A stretch of 64,000 nt of DNA. Source: Demequina aurantiaca. Lineage in GTDB: Bacteria; Actinomycetota; Actinomycetes; Actinomycetales; Demequinaceae. The translations under genes were made by a program, and so were the position numbers. Positions 8,226-16,729 of this stretch are shown piece after piece. The notes beneath the pieces were generated by a model, which saw only the letters and a program-made list of their open reading frames with translations, had not been told where the DNA came from and ran no database searches. Location: contig NZ_BBRF01000003.1 of assembly GCF_000975135.1 (NCBI RefSeq), positions 1 to 64,000 of the forward strand. The letters are read 5' to 3'. Position 1 is the first letter of the stretch. Every line of letters starts with the position of its first letter.

Positions 8226-9263
8226 ATGGGGCTGAGCGACGACGACGCACGAGCAGTGTTGCGTGCCGCCGGGCGTTTGACCGAGTACCCGGTCCTGGGA
8301 TTTGCCGAGGTTCTCGAGACCCTACGTGAAGTGATCGCCTGCGACAGTGCGTCCTTCAACGACATGGTCTTGGCTACTCGCGATTTTCGGTATGTGATCG
8401 TTCCCGCCGCAGACGCTGCGCTTGCGACGCGCCTCAAACCCCAATACGACAAGTACTTCCACGAGCATCCGCTGATCGCGGCCGCAAACTCAACCCATGG
8501 ACTTGGGGCGATACGGTTCAGCGATATCCCCGGCGGGGCGGACATCACCACCACTGACCTATACCGATACTTCTACGGCCCCTTCAACGTGCGATTCCAG
8601 TTGGTCGTCGAACTTCCGTCACCGCCCGATGTTGTGGTCGGCTACGCCCTCAATCGGAGCGAAGGAGGGGGAGAGTTCAGCGACCGCGATGTTTCGGTCA
8701 TGAACGCTCTTAGCGGACACCTGGCCATGCACCATCGATCGGTGCTCGACGGCGAACGCGCACGGCTCGTCGACGCGGAGATGGACCGCTACGCCTGGGC
8801 CGTGGTCTCGGTGCGCTCGGATGGAGTGGTCGAGGCCTCATCGTCCATGGTGTTGAAGGCCGGTACCCGAGTCCCAGACACCCTCCTAACGATAGTCGTC
8901 GACAAGGGGACAACGCCGGGGGTGGAGTCGCGACATGAGGTGATGATCGGGTCTCAGCGCTGGCAATGCATCGTTCACCCGGTTCGACTTGGCCCGACCG
9001 TTTTGCTTTTACGCAAGCAGCAGGACGTGGCCGCAGATTCCGAGGTCCTCATGAGGGAGGGTCTCACTCGGCGCCAAGCGGACGTCGTGATTGCCCTCGC
9101 TCGTACTGGCGGTTCGAACAATGAACTCGGCCGCGAACTGGGCATGTCCGAGGCGACCGTCAAGAAGCATCTCGAGGGGATCTTCCGGATTCTTCGTGTG
9201 ACGAGCCGAGCGGCAGTGGTCCTCCGGCTACGCGAACTCAGTGGCACTACGCTGAAGCAATGA
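8226..9263 (+). CDS. LuxR-type helix-turn-helix transcriptional regulator
   Basis: 345 residues from ATG 8226; the frame continues upstream without conserved sequence. The C-terminal 66 residues (about 280-345) are a GerE/LuxR DNA-binding domain: LTRRQADVVIALARTG, NNELGRELGMSEATVKKHLEGIF. The N-terminal part is an unrecognised, probably GAF/PAS-like sensory region, not an acyl-homoserine-lactone domain as far as I can see. Its stop overlaps the next gene's start by 4 bases (ATGA), so both are translated together and the regulator may control or sense the product of the tocopherol-cyclase-like gene. That link is inference from the overlap. Confidence 0.85.
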   Translation: MGLSDDDARAVLRAAGRLTEYPVLGFAEVLETLREVIACDSASFNDMVLATRDFRYVIVPAADAALATRLKPQYDKYFHEHPLIAAANSTHGLGAIRFSDIPGGADITTTDLYRYFYGPFNVRFQLVVELPSPPDVVVGYALNRSEGGGEFSDRDVSVMNALSGHLAMHHRSVLDGERARLVDAEMDRYAWAVVSVRSDGVVEASSSMVLKAGTRVPDTLLTIVVDKGTTPGVESRHEVMIGSQRWQCIVHPVRLGPTVLLLRKQQDVAADSEVLMREGLTRRQADVVIALARTGGSNNELGRELGMSEATVKKHLEGIFRILRVTSRAAVVLRLRELSGTTLKQ

Positions 9264-10291
9264 GCCTCAGTTCCGTGTTGAATTCGGTGCCGCGCACTAT
9301 CCGCACGCTCGCCGCCACCGGCCACCCTGAGGGATATCACGGGGGCTACCAGCGCGGTAGCCAGTTCTTTGAGGGCTGGTACGTCAAGCTCATTTCCGCG
9401 GACAGGAGCGCGCGCATTGCCATCATCCCCGGGGTCTTTCTGGGCGAGCACGACGAGGCCTTTGTTCAGGTGCTTGACGGCGTCACCGGACGGTCCTGGT
9501 ACGAGGCGTACGACGCACAGGAATTCAGTGGCGCTACCAAGTCGTTCGATGTGAATGTTGCAGGAAACGCTTTCAGCGACAGGGGAGTAGAGGTCAACCT
9601 CCCGCTCTCGAGCCTCCACGGGAGCGTGAGGTTCACGTCGCCGATGGATCCCTGGCCGGTGACCGCAGCCTCTCCCGGAATCATGGGACGCTACGGATGG
9701 GTGCCGGTGATGGAGTGCTATCACGGGCTGGTCTCGTTTGGGCACGACCTGGCAGGTTCTCTCACGCTCGATGGTGTGGAGCAGACATTCGACGGTGGCC
9801 TCGGATACATCGAGAAGGACTGGGGTCGCGCGTTTCCGGCGGGCTATGTGTGGATGCAGACCAACCACTTCCAGATGCGGGGCGTGAGCCTGTCCGCGTC
9901 CATTGCGCTGATTCCTTGGGGTCGCAGTCGGTTTCGGGGGTTCATCGTGGGACTGCGCATGCCGGGCCGGGACGGTACCCCCGTCTTGCACCGCTTCGCA
10001 ACATACACGGGCGCGGAGACCACGCGGCTGAACGTGGACGATGAGTTGGTGACATGGACCTTGCGAAACATTCAGGGTGCGGAGCTGCGCATTCGAGCCG
10101 AGCGCCGCCGGGGCGGCCTATTGCACGCGCCCACGCGTACCAAGATGCATCGCCGGGTAGAGGAAACACTCGATGGACGGGTCCATGTCGAACTGGTGAA
10201 CCCCGCTGGACGCACGGTTTTTGAGGACGTAGGCGAGGCCGCCGGACTAGAGGTCCATGGCGACATCTCTGACCTCATCGCAATGTCCTAG
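9260..10291 (+). CDS. Tocopherol cyclase-like family protein
   Basis: 343 residues resembling the tocopherol_cycl family (lipocalin-like, plant VTE1 relatives). Signatures are HPEGYHGGY, FFEGWYVKL near residue 35, and the later GGLGYIEKDWGRAFP and WMQTNHF motifs, all diagnostic of this family. Non-photosynthetic bacteria carry such proteins without making tocopherol, so a chromanol-cyclase reaction should not be assumed; binding or modification of a hydrophobic molecule is more cautious. No signal peptide. It is translationally coupled to the preceding LuxR regulator. Confidence 0.8.
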   Translation: MSLSSVLNSVPRTIRTLAATGHPEGYHGGYQRGSQFFEGWYVKLISADRSARIAIIPGVFLGEHDEAFVQVLDGVTGRSWYEAYDAQEFSGATKSFDVNVAGNAFSDRGVEVNLPLSSLHGSVRFTSPMDPWPVTAASPGIMGRYGWVPVMECYHGLVSFGHDLAGSLTLDGVEQTFDGGLGYIEKDWGRAFPAGYVWMQTNHFQMRGVSLSASIALIPWGRSRFRGFIVGLRMPGRDGTPVLHRFATYTGAETTRLNVDDELVTWTLRNIQGAELRIRAERRRGGLLHAPTRTKMHRRVEETLDGRVHVELVNPAGRTVFEDVGEAAGLEVHGDISDLIAMS

Positions 10292-10316
10292 CCCCCAGCC
10301 AAGCGCACTCAAGATG

Positions 10317-10862
10317 TCATTCGATCTCGGCAAGCAGAGCCTTGAGTGAGGCTCGTGTGGACTCCAGCTCTTCGAGCGACTTCATCTTGCTCACGGTGAC
10401 CGTTACGACGGAATTGTCTCCGCGGGAGCCGACGTCCACGCCTATGGCCCGGCCGTCGTCCAACTTTCCACGCCAACGCCGCCATTTGGCAGTGCTCGAG
10501 GTCGTAGGGGTCTGAGTAAGGCCCCGCCCAGCCACAGTCGCTTTCTCGTCGACGTGTCTCATCCACGCGGCAAGTGCGTCGTCGAGTGACCCGGGAAGGG
10601 TGCGAGATGCAGACACCTCGAACGTGCCGTCCGCGCGCTGGCCCGGGACGCGACGCCCGATCTCTTGCTCGTAGGCCACAGCGACGCCTTGGCTCCACCA
10701 TTCGCGGTTGCCTGTCACGGGCGGCATGAATTCCTGGGCGGCGGTGGCTAGTTGGCTGTGATTCAGTTCGCGTCCGCCCAATGAGTTGAGGTGCGTCACC
10801 CATTGTGCCCAGGTCAAGCCCGTGGCCTTCGCGATGGCGTCAGTGTTCATGGCCTTGGTCAT
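10317..10862 (-). CDS. DUF4287-like domain protein
   Basis: 181 residues. The N-terminus resembles DUF4287: AIAKATGLTWAQWVTHL, then NREWWSQGVAVAYEQEIGRR. The C-terminal part WRRWRGKLDDGRAIGVDV...VTVTVSKMKSLEELE looks like the terminal strand and helix of an SRPBCC-like domain. The function is unknown. Its ATG overlaps the stop of the upstream SDR-DUF2867 gene by 4 bases, so the two are co-translated. Confidence 0.65.
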   Translation of the reverse strand: MTKAMNTDAIAKATGLTWAQWVTHLNSLGGRELNHSQLATAAQEFMPPVTGNREWWSQGVAVAYEQEIGRRVPGQRADGTFEVSASRTLPGSLDDALAAWMRHVDEKATVAGRGLTQTPTTSSTAKWRRWRGKLDDGRAIGVDVGSRGDNSVVTVTVSKMKSLEELESTRASLKALLAEIE

Positions 10863-12451
10863 TTTTCGATGCTAGTGGAACGGCTCTCATTCGAGTCGTC
10901 AGTCTCCGCTACAGCCACGATGCGATTCACCATGCCGCTAAAGATGAGGCCGTGGAACGGCAGCATCGTCAACCAGTAGAGGCGACCGGAGAGCCCCCGC
11001 GGAAAGAAGACGGCCCGCTGCCAGTATTCGGAGCCCTCCTCGGTGGGCCGCACCCCGAGTTCAAGCCACGCCTTGCCCGGCACGCGCATCTCGGCGCGAA
11101 GCCTGAGCAATTTCCCGGGGTCGGCGACCTCGACACGCCACACGTCGACGACGTCACCCACAGTAAGTCGCGAGTAGGTTCGACGCCCTCGCTTGGAGCC
11201 CACGCCGCCCGCCACACGGTCGATGAGCCCACGCGACGCCCATAGCACTGAAGCCGAGTACCACCCGGTAGCCCCGCCAATCTGGGAGATGACGCGCCAC
11301 ACCGCGGCCGGTTCCGCGGACGTCCTCTTATGGCGCTCGTCCTTAAAGACGGTGCGGCCAGCCCAGTCGGGGTCGCTCGGCATGGGATCGCTGGGAACCC
11401 CAGAAATTCGCGCGTCCAGCGAACTCGTCTCGACCTGATCAATCTCGATACGGCCCAGCGCCAGGCGCACGGACTCGAGATACCCCGTGAGCCCATCGGG
11501 CGGGAGAGGGACCAGGCCGTCGATCGCATCGTCCTTCACCACGCACGAGTGCAATAGCGACTCCACGAGCGGCATCGCGAGCGCGCGAGGCACAGGCGTC
11601 ACTAGTCCAACCCAGTGAGACGCGAGCCAGGGAGTCATCACGGGCAGGGCGGCGATGTGGCGCTGTGGAAGTCCCGCCTCGCGCGCGTAGCCATTCATCA
11701 TCTCCGAATAGCGGAGGACGTCCGGCCCACCGATGTCATATACGCCGTTGACCTCGCCCTCGGCTCTCGCGGCACCCAGCAGGTAGTGGAGGACGTCGCG
11801 CACTGCGATGGGCTGGATGTGGTTCCGCACCCATTTTGGGGCTGGCATGAAGGGCAACACCTCGGTGAGGTGGCGAATCATCTCGAACGAGGCCGAACCG
11901 GAGCCAATGACTACACCCGCCTGGAGCACGATGGTCGGCACGGCGGTGGCGAGCAGGATGTCGCCTACCTCCTTGCGCGACTCGAGGTGCGCAGCAAGCT
12001 GGACCCCGTCCGGGTGGAGACCACCGAGGTAGATGATGCGGCTGACATCATTCGTGCGTGCGCTGCGCGCAACGTTCAGAGCGATCGTGCGGTCAAGTCT
12101 TCCGTAGTCGTGCCCGGCGGTCATGGAATGCACAAGGTAGTAGACGATAGCGACGCCGGCCATGGCCGTGTCCATGGCGTCGGCGTCCGCCGCGTCGCCA
12201 TCGACGACGTCCACATCATCTCCCCAGGGAAGTGCCTTGACACGCCGGCTGTTTCGCGACAGTGCGCGTACTCGGTAGCCGCCGGCCAGGAGGCGCGGCA
12301 CGAGCCTGCCTCCGATGTAGCCGGTGGCGCCCAGAACCAGCACGAGCGGAGCGTCGCCGTTGGCCAAGGGTTGGGCTCGTAGCGATTCCTCGGACCCCAG
12401 CGGACTACTGAACTCGTCAGCCGTTGGCGCATCGTCGATGTTGCTACTCAC
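10859..12451 (-). CDS. Atypical SDR / NAD(P)H-binding protein with C-terminal DUF2867
   Basis: 530 residues. The NmrA/atypical-SDR Rossmann domain (about 35-330) begins with VLVLGATGYIGGRLVPRLL and has IVYYLVHSM and the IIYLGGL strand. The C-terminal region (about 360-520) is DUF2867, an SRPBCC-like lipid/ligand-binding fold, with WYSASVLWASRG and GSEYWQRAVFFPRGL. A hydrophobic segment lies near the end. The enzyme class is a putative NAD(P)-dependent reductase or epimerase with unknown substrate. GTG start at 12451 with GGGAG about 8 bases upstream. First gene of a two-gene operon with the DUF4287-like gene. Confidence 0.82.
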   Translation of the reverse strand: MSSNIDDAPTADEFSSPLGSEESLRAQPLANGDAPLVLVLGATGYIGGRLVPRLLAGGYRVRALSRNSRRVKALPWGDDVDVVDGDAADADAMDTAMAGVAIVYYLVHSMTAGHDYGRLDRTIALNVARSARTNDVSRIIYLGGLHPDGVQLAAHLESRKEVGDILLATAVPTIVLQAGVVIGSGSASFEMIRHLTEVLPFMPAPKWVRNHIQPIAVRDVLHYLLGAARAEGEVNGVYDIGGPDVLRYSEMMNGYAREAGLPQRHIAALPVMTPWLASHWVGLVTPVPRALAMPLVESLLHSCVVKDDAIDGLVPLPPDGLTGYLESVRLALGRIEIDQVETSSLDARISGVPSDPMPSDPDWAGRTVFKDERHKRTSAEPAAVWRVISQIGGATGWYSASVLWASRGLIDRVAGGVGSKRGRRTYSRLTVGDVVDVWRVEVADPGKLLRLRAEMRVPGKAWLELGVRPTEEGSEYWQRAVFFPRGLSGRLYWLTMLPFHGLIFSGMVNRIVAVAETDDSNESRSTSIEK

Positions 12452-12518
12452 CGGTGGGCTCCCGTCTCGCTTGCGTCAGAGAATCTGCGCGCTTAGGTCA
12501 ACAGAATCGCCCGAGAGG

Positions 12519-13607
12519 TCATTCCTTGCGCTTCAACCGAGATCCCACCGCACGTGCACCACCCGTTGCCGCCCCCTTGATGGCCGACCCGGTGCGCTTC
12601 ACCGTTCTGAGCGCGCGGGCCTCGTCAGGAATGCCATCGCCGGTGGTGTCAACAGCGCGGAATACACCGGCCACATCCGTGGCCTTGCCCCACGACGCCT
12701 CTCCAAAGTCTGCCGCCTTGTTCTTCGCGGATTGCAAAGCCTTCACCGCGCGAGACGGCTCAACCGAACCCGGCGCGGGCTTGTGGAAATCGACCAGCCC
12801 AGAAGGGAAGTCGGTGGGTGGCGCAGGGAAGGCCACGCGGGCTGCCTTCACCACGTCGCTGCCGAACTTGAAACTCGCAAGACCGCCGGCGGCGGCGCCG
12901 ATGCCAAAAGGAATGACCTTGCCCAACGTGCCGGCTCCGAACCGGGCACCCGCGGTGAGCGCCTCGCGCGCGATCACCGTTGCGACGGGCACGAGGGCTG
13001 AATCCGGGAGTTGCTGAGTGAGGACCTTGCCCCAGCCCTCAGGGAGTACCTGCGCCACCGTACCGTCGGCCGCTGTGCGGGCCTGGGTAATGACGCCGGC
13101 TCCGGACGCTTGAAGCACGATCTTCGACAGCTGGCTCTGCGACTTCTCTCCCAGCATCACGCCGAGAATGAGTGGTCGGGTGCGCTCGATGTCGCTCACC
13201 TCGGTTCCATGGAGTTCTGCGACGGCGAGGACGTACAGCGCCGATGCCTCATAGAAGAACACGAGGTCGGCGACGCCAAGTCCAAGGGCGACGGGAATGC
13301 CCACCACGGGGATGGCGGCCGATGCGCCGACACCAGTGCTGGCAACGGTCACGGTGGCGACGTAGCGGCGGTCGAGTTCCTTGAGTATCTGTGAGGGCGT
13401 CGCGTGGGGCTTGTCTCGCCTGACCGACTTCAGGTACTCGAGGACGACGGGGCGTTGCACCGCAATCGCCTTGTACAACCGCGACTGGAAGTCGCCCGTG
13501 TCCACCGCGCCATCTGGATTATCGGCGACAGCAGCGAGCACGAGCTCCTCGTCCGAGGAAGTGGAGGGTGGTTGATCGGTGGGCATTGGGGCTCCGTTGA
13601 GGCTCAT
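12519..13607 (-). CDS. Hypothetical protein with Gly/Ala-rich membrane-associated segments (possibly EcsC-like)
   Basis: 362 residues, not firmly recognised. Residues about 90-150 hold hydrophobic glycine-rich helices (GASAAIPVVGIPVALGLG, then FFYEASALYVLAVAELHG), and another at about 230-260. This arrangement recalls EcsC-family proteins. Near residue 320 is DTTGDGIPDEA, an EF-hand-like D-x-T-x-D-G loop that could bind calcium. The C-terminus is Arg/Lys-rich. No signal peptide. It is divergent from the SPFH operon, so a membrane-stress link is possible but speculative. Confidence 0.6.
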   Translation of the reverse strand: MSLNGAPMPTDQPPSTSSDEELVLAAVADNPDGAVDTGDFQSRLYKAIAVQRPVVLEYLKSVRRDKPHATPSQILKELDRRYVATVTVASTGVGASAAIPVVGIPVALGLGVADLVFFYEASALYVLAVAELHGTEVSDIERTRPLILGVMLGEKSQSQLSKIVLQASGAGVITQARTAADGTVAQVLPEGWGKVLTQQLPDSALVPVATVIAREALTAGARFGAGTLGKVIPFGIGAAAGGLASFKFGSDVVKAARVAFPAPPTDFPSGLVDFHKPAPGSVEPSRAVKALQSAKNKAADFGEASWGKATDVAGVFRAVDTTGDGIPDEARALRTVKRTGSAIKGAATGGARAVGSRLKRKE

Positions 13608-13871
13608 GGTCGAGGCAGCAAGTAGTCATTAGTGACTCCAAGCAAGAGTAACGAACAACACCCTTGATCACCGTGATGTGGGCTGTTGTCGCAGGTATTT
13701 GCCAAACCACAATCTGCCAGGGGTTTGAGGCTACGTCGGAGCGGGCCCGATGCTATCGTGAATGAACGCCGCTCGCAGTTGTGCTCGTTGCGTGGGTCTT
13801 AAGCCCGCTTCATGCACTCCGGCACCTTCTTCGTTGAGGGCGGCCCAAACGACGAGCTGAGGGGTAGAGAA

Positions 13872-15080
13872 ATGGGATTCATTAAGGCCTTCGCGGGTGC
13901 CATCGGCGGCACGTTTGCAGACCAGTGGAAGGACTTCCTAGTCCCGCCGTCTGGGCTCGCTCCGACCGCGGCGATCTTCCCGGCGGTGGCGCAAGGCCAG
14001 AATGCAGGCCGAGGATCGAACACCAAGGGCTCCGAGCACATCATCACAAACGGCAGCCGCATTGTGGTCCCCGAAGGCTATGGACTGGTGACGTTCCAGG
14101 ATGGGGCTTTGACCGGCTTTATCGGCGAGCCCGGCGGCTTCATCTTCACGAGCGAGGACCAGAACGCGCAGTCAATGTTTGCGGGCGACGGCATTATCAG
14201 TCCCACGGTCAAGACGTCCTGGGAGCGCTTCAAGTTTGGTGGCCAGCTTGCGTCGCAACAACTCGCGTTCTATGTGAACCTCAAGGAGATCCCCAACAAC
14301 CGTTTCGGAACGCAGTCCGAGATCTATTGGGACGACGCCTACCTAGGCACCCAGGTGGGAGCGATTACGCGAGGCAGCTATTCGCTGAAGATTGTGGACC
14401 CCATCCTGCTCGTGAAGAACTTCGTGCCACTTACGTACTTGAGTTACGACGCCAAGGTCTTCGACTTTTCCGACCTCGACAACGACGCGGCGAGCCAACT
14501 GTTCAACGAGGTTGTGGGGTCGCTCGCGGCCGCATTCTCGTACTACACCAACGACCCCAGCAAGGGAAACCGGATTGCCAAGATCCAGGGCGACGCGATT
14601 GGTTTCGCTCAGTCGCTGAGTGCGGCGGTAGACGACGGCTATCAGTGGACGACAGACCGCGGTCTCACCATCGCAAAGGTAGCGCTTCAGTCCATTGAGT
14701 ACGACGAGGACACCCGTGCATTGCTGAGCGACGTGAAGAAGGCCGACGCGCTGGGCGGCGCACGCGGCAATTCGTTTATGCAGCAAGCGGCTGCGCGCGG
14801 CTTCGAGGCCGCTGGCTCCAACGAGGGCGGTGCCGGCGGGGGAGCAGGAATGGCCTTCCTGGGCATGGGCATGAACGCTGCCGGCGGCGCTGCCGGTGGG
14901 CTCCAGCAACCCGCAAACCCCGCTCCTCAGACTCCCGCCGCCCCAGCAGCAGCGGCAGCGGCCGCGCCTGCTGCCGACGACCCCATGGCCAAACTCAAGC
15001 AATACAAGGACATGCTCGACAACGGCCTGATCACCGAGGCAGATTACGACGCCGCCAAGGCCAAAGTTCTCGGCCTGTAG
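13872..15080 (+). CDS. SPFH-domain protein with C-terminal SHOCT motif (YdjI-like)
   Basis: 402 residues from ATG 13872, preceded by a GAGGGG/AGAG ribosome binding site; the frame extends to 13812. An SPFH (band-7-like) core spans about 40-290 and includes IIVPEGYGLVTF-like and FAGDGIISPTVKTSWERFKFG segments as in the YdjI/'virion core protein' group. A Gly/Ala/Pro low-complexity linker follows (about 310-365), and the last 33 residues form a SHOCT helix pair (MLDNGLITEADYDAAKAKVL). Relatives scaffold membrane complexes; Bacillus YdjI works with zinc-ribbon YdjG and PspA at stressed membranes. The next two genes fit that theme. Confidence 0.85.
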   Translation: MGFIKAFAGAIGGTFADQWKDFLVPPSGLAPTAAIFPAVAQGQNAGRGSNTKGSEHIITNGSRIVVPEGYGLVTFQDGALTGFIGEPGGFIFTSEDQNAQSMFAGDGIISPTVKTSWERFKFGGQLASQQLAFYVNLKEIPNNRFGTQSEIYWDDAYLGTQVGAITRGSYSLKIVDPILLVKNFVPLTYLSYDAKVFDFSDLDNDAASQLFNEVVGSLAAAFSYYTNDPSKGNRIAKIQGDAIGFAQSLSAAVDDGYQWTTDRGLTIAKVALQSIEYDEDTRALLSDVKKADALGGARGNSFMQQAAARGFEAAGSNEGGAGGGAGMAFLGMGMNAAGGAAGGLQQPANPAPQTPAAPAAAAAAAPAADDPMAKLKQYKDMLDNGLITEADYDAAKAKVLGL

Positions 15081-15092
15081 GTCGGGATCCCC

Positions 15093-16424
15093 ATGGAGAA
15101 TCCCGACCCAATGTCGCGCGCGGCCGAGCAGGAACCGGTGGGCCCCGTTCCTCCGTCGGCGCCTGATGTAGCTGCCCCGTCGAGTCCCGCGGCCGACGCT
15201 GTCGACGGAAGTCCCCAAGGTTTCGACATTCCTGTCCTTGAGCCTGATGATGACGCTCCGCGCGTGATCCAGACGGACGAGGGTGCATCGGACGGCCTTG
15301 CCAAGTGTTCGCGATGCGGTGCGACAGAGATTTCTCTTAATGTCGCTACGGGAAACCTTCGCTGCAATTTCTGCCGTTTCGAGTGGTCAGCGCAGAGCGC
15401 TGCCGACGCCTTCGATCTCAATGGTGACATTGGGAAGCTCGCCGGCGTCACCATGGGTTCCGGATCTAGCGACATTGTGCCTTCCACCGATGAGGTGATG
15501 ACCTTTAAATGCAGCGCCTGCGGTGCGGAGGTACTCATCGACACTGCGAGTAGCACACAGGCCCGTTGTCACTGGTGTCGCAACACGTTGTCGATGAACC
15601 AGCAGGTGCCCAACGGCGCCGTACCTGACATGATTCTGCCCTTTAAGGTGGCGAAGGAAACTGCCATCGCCAGCATCAACAAGTTTGTTCAGAAGCGCAG
15701 ATTCTTTGCGCATCCGCTTTTCCGTGCTGAGTTCACTCCGGAGAATGTCATGGGCGTCTATCTCCCGTACATGGTGGTCGACATCAATGCTCATGCGCGC
15801 CTCAGCGGTGAGGGGGAGCACCAGACACGGTCATACACGGTCAAGGTGGGAGATAGCCAGCAGACCAGGTACGACGCGGATCTGTATGACGTAGTCCGCG
15901 ATTTCGACGTCCACGTTAGCGACCTCACCGTCGAGTCGTCTAGTGAACGCCTGGATCAAATCACCTCCCAGAACGCCAACAACATCATCAACACGATTAT
16001 GCCGTTCGATGTCGAAAACGCGGTGCGTTACGACTCGAACTATATGAAGGGCTTCACCTCAGAACGCCGCGACAGTAACCTTGACGAATTGTCGCCGATC
16101 GCGTTCACGCAGGCGGAGGACATCACACGCCACCGGGTGAATAGCACGCTCACTTTTTACGACCGCGGTGTGCGCTGGACCCAGCAAGACGTCGATGTAC
16201 GCGGCCAACGTTGGGTTTCCGCCTATCTTCCCGTGTGGCTCTACAGCTACCAACAACGCAAGTCCAACGGCAGCACCTTCCTGCACTACGTTGCGGTGAA
16301 TGCCCGGACCGGTGAGACGATGGGCAGCGTACCCATCCACCAAGGAAAGTTGCTCCTGGTCTCCGGGGGCGTCGAGGTGGCCGGGATCATCGCCGCAATC
16401 GTCCTCACTGCGTTAGGAATCTGA
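15093..16424 (+). CDS. Double zinc-ribbon membrane protein (YdjG-like, TFIIB-type ribbon)
   Basis: 443 residues. Two zinc ribbons are clear: C72-x2-C75...C91-x2-C94 and C140-x2-C143...C159-x2-C162. A mixed alpha/beta domain follows (about 170-415), with ILPFKVAKETAIASINKFV, LPYMVVDINAHARL and YLPVWLYSY segments, and one C-terminal transmembrane helix (about 420-442) that would place the rest in the cytoplasm. It lies 12 bases after the SPFH gene and overlaps the next start by one base. Resemblance to Bacillus YdjG, which helps tether PspA-like proteins, is by architecture; no PspA gene is in the window. Confidence 0.8.
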   Translation: MENPDPMSRAAEQEPVGPVPPSAPDVAAPSSPAADAVDGSPQGFDIPVLEPDDDAPRVIQTDEGASDGLAKCSRCGATEISLNVATGNLRCNFCRFEWSAQSAADAFDLNGDIGKLAGVTMGSGSSDIVPSTDEVMTFKCSACGAEVLIDTASSTQARCHWCRNTLSMNQQVPNGAVPDMILPFKVAKETAIASINKFVQKRRFFAHPLFRAEFTPENVMGVYLPYMVVDINAHARLSGEGEHQTRSYTVKVGDSQQTRYDADLYDVVRDFDVHVSDLTVESSSERLDQITSQNANNIINTIMPFDVENAVRYDSNYMKGFTSERRDSNLDELSPIAFTQAEDITRHRVNSTLTFYDRGVRWTQQDVDVRGQRWVSAYLPVWLYSYQQRKSNGSTFLHYVAVNARTGETMGSVPIHQGKLLLVSGGVEVAGIIAAIVLTALGI

Positions 16425-16729
16425 TGACTACTTCAGCCATCGTGACGGCGGTTCACGACCAGGTACTCGCGTCGGGCGGTTCGTCCGGTGACGACGGCGG
16501 CTTTGTCGGTTTCATCTTCTTGCTGTCGGGATTCGCGTTTTACGCACTCATGTACTTCAGGTATCGCAACGCCGACAAGCGACACCGACATGAGAGTGAG
16601 ACGGAGGCAACGTTGCTCAACATGAAGGCGGAGGACACCTTCGTTCGCTCAAAGACGGGAATGTCCAACCGCACGATGAATGGAGCAAACAGCCATGAGG
16701 TGCGCGGTGCCCGTAAAAAGTTCTTCTGA
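16424..16729 (+). CDS. Small single-pass membrane protein of the SPFH operon
   Basis: 101 residues with one transmembrane helix (about 27-46, GGFVGFIFLLSGFAFYALMY), then a charged cytoplasmic tail ending in ARKKFF. Its ATG shares a base with the preceding TGA (TGATG), so it is translationally coupled to the zinc-ribbon gene. I do not recognise the family; its position suggests a membrane anchor or partner of the SPFH/zinc-ribbon pair. Confidence 0.75.
   Translation: MTTSAIVTAVHDQVLASGGSSGDDGGFVGFIFLLSGFAFYALMYFRYRNADKRHRHESETEATLLNMKAEDTFVRSKTGMSNRTMNGANSHEVRGARKKFF

Noticed and set aside
8975..9991. 338-residue open frame on the minus strand
   Set aside because: Antisense to the LuxR/tocopherol-cyclase-like pair, no recognisable motif.
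14880..14990. Gly/Ala/Pro-rich repeat-like DNA
   Set aside because: Low-complexity linker coding between SPFH and SHOCT regions, not a separate DNA repeat.
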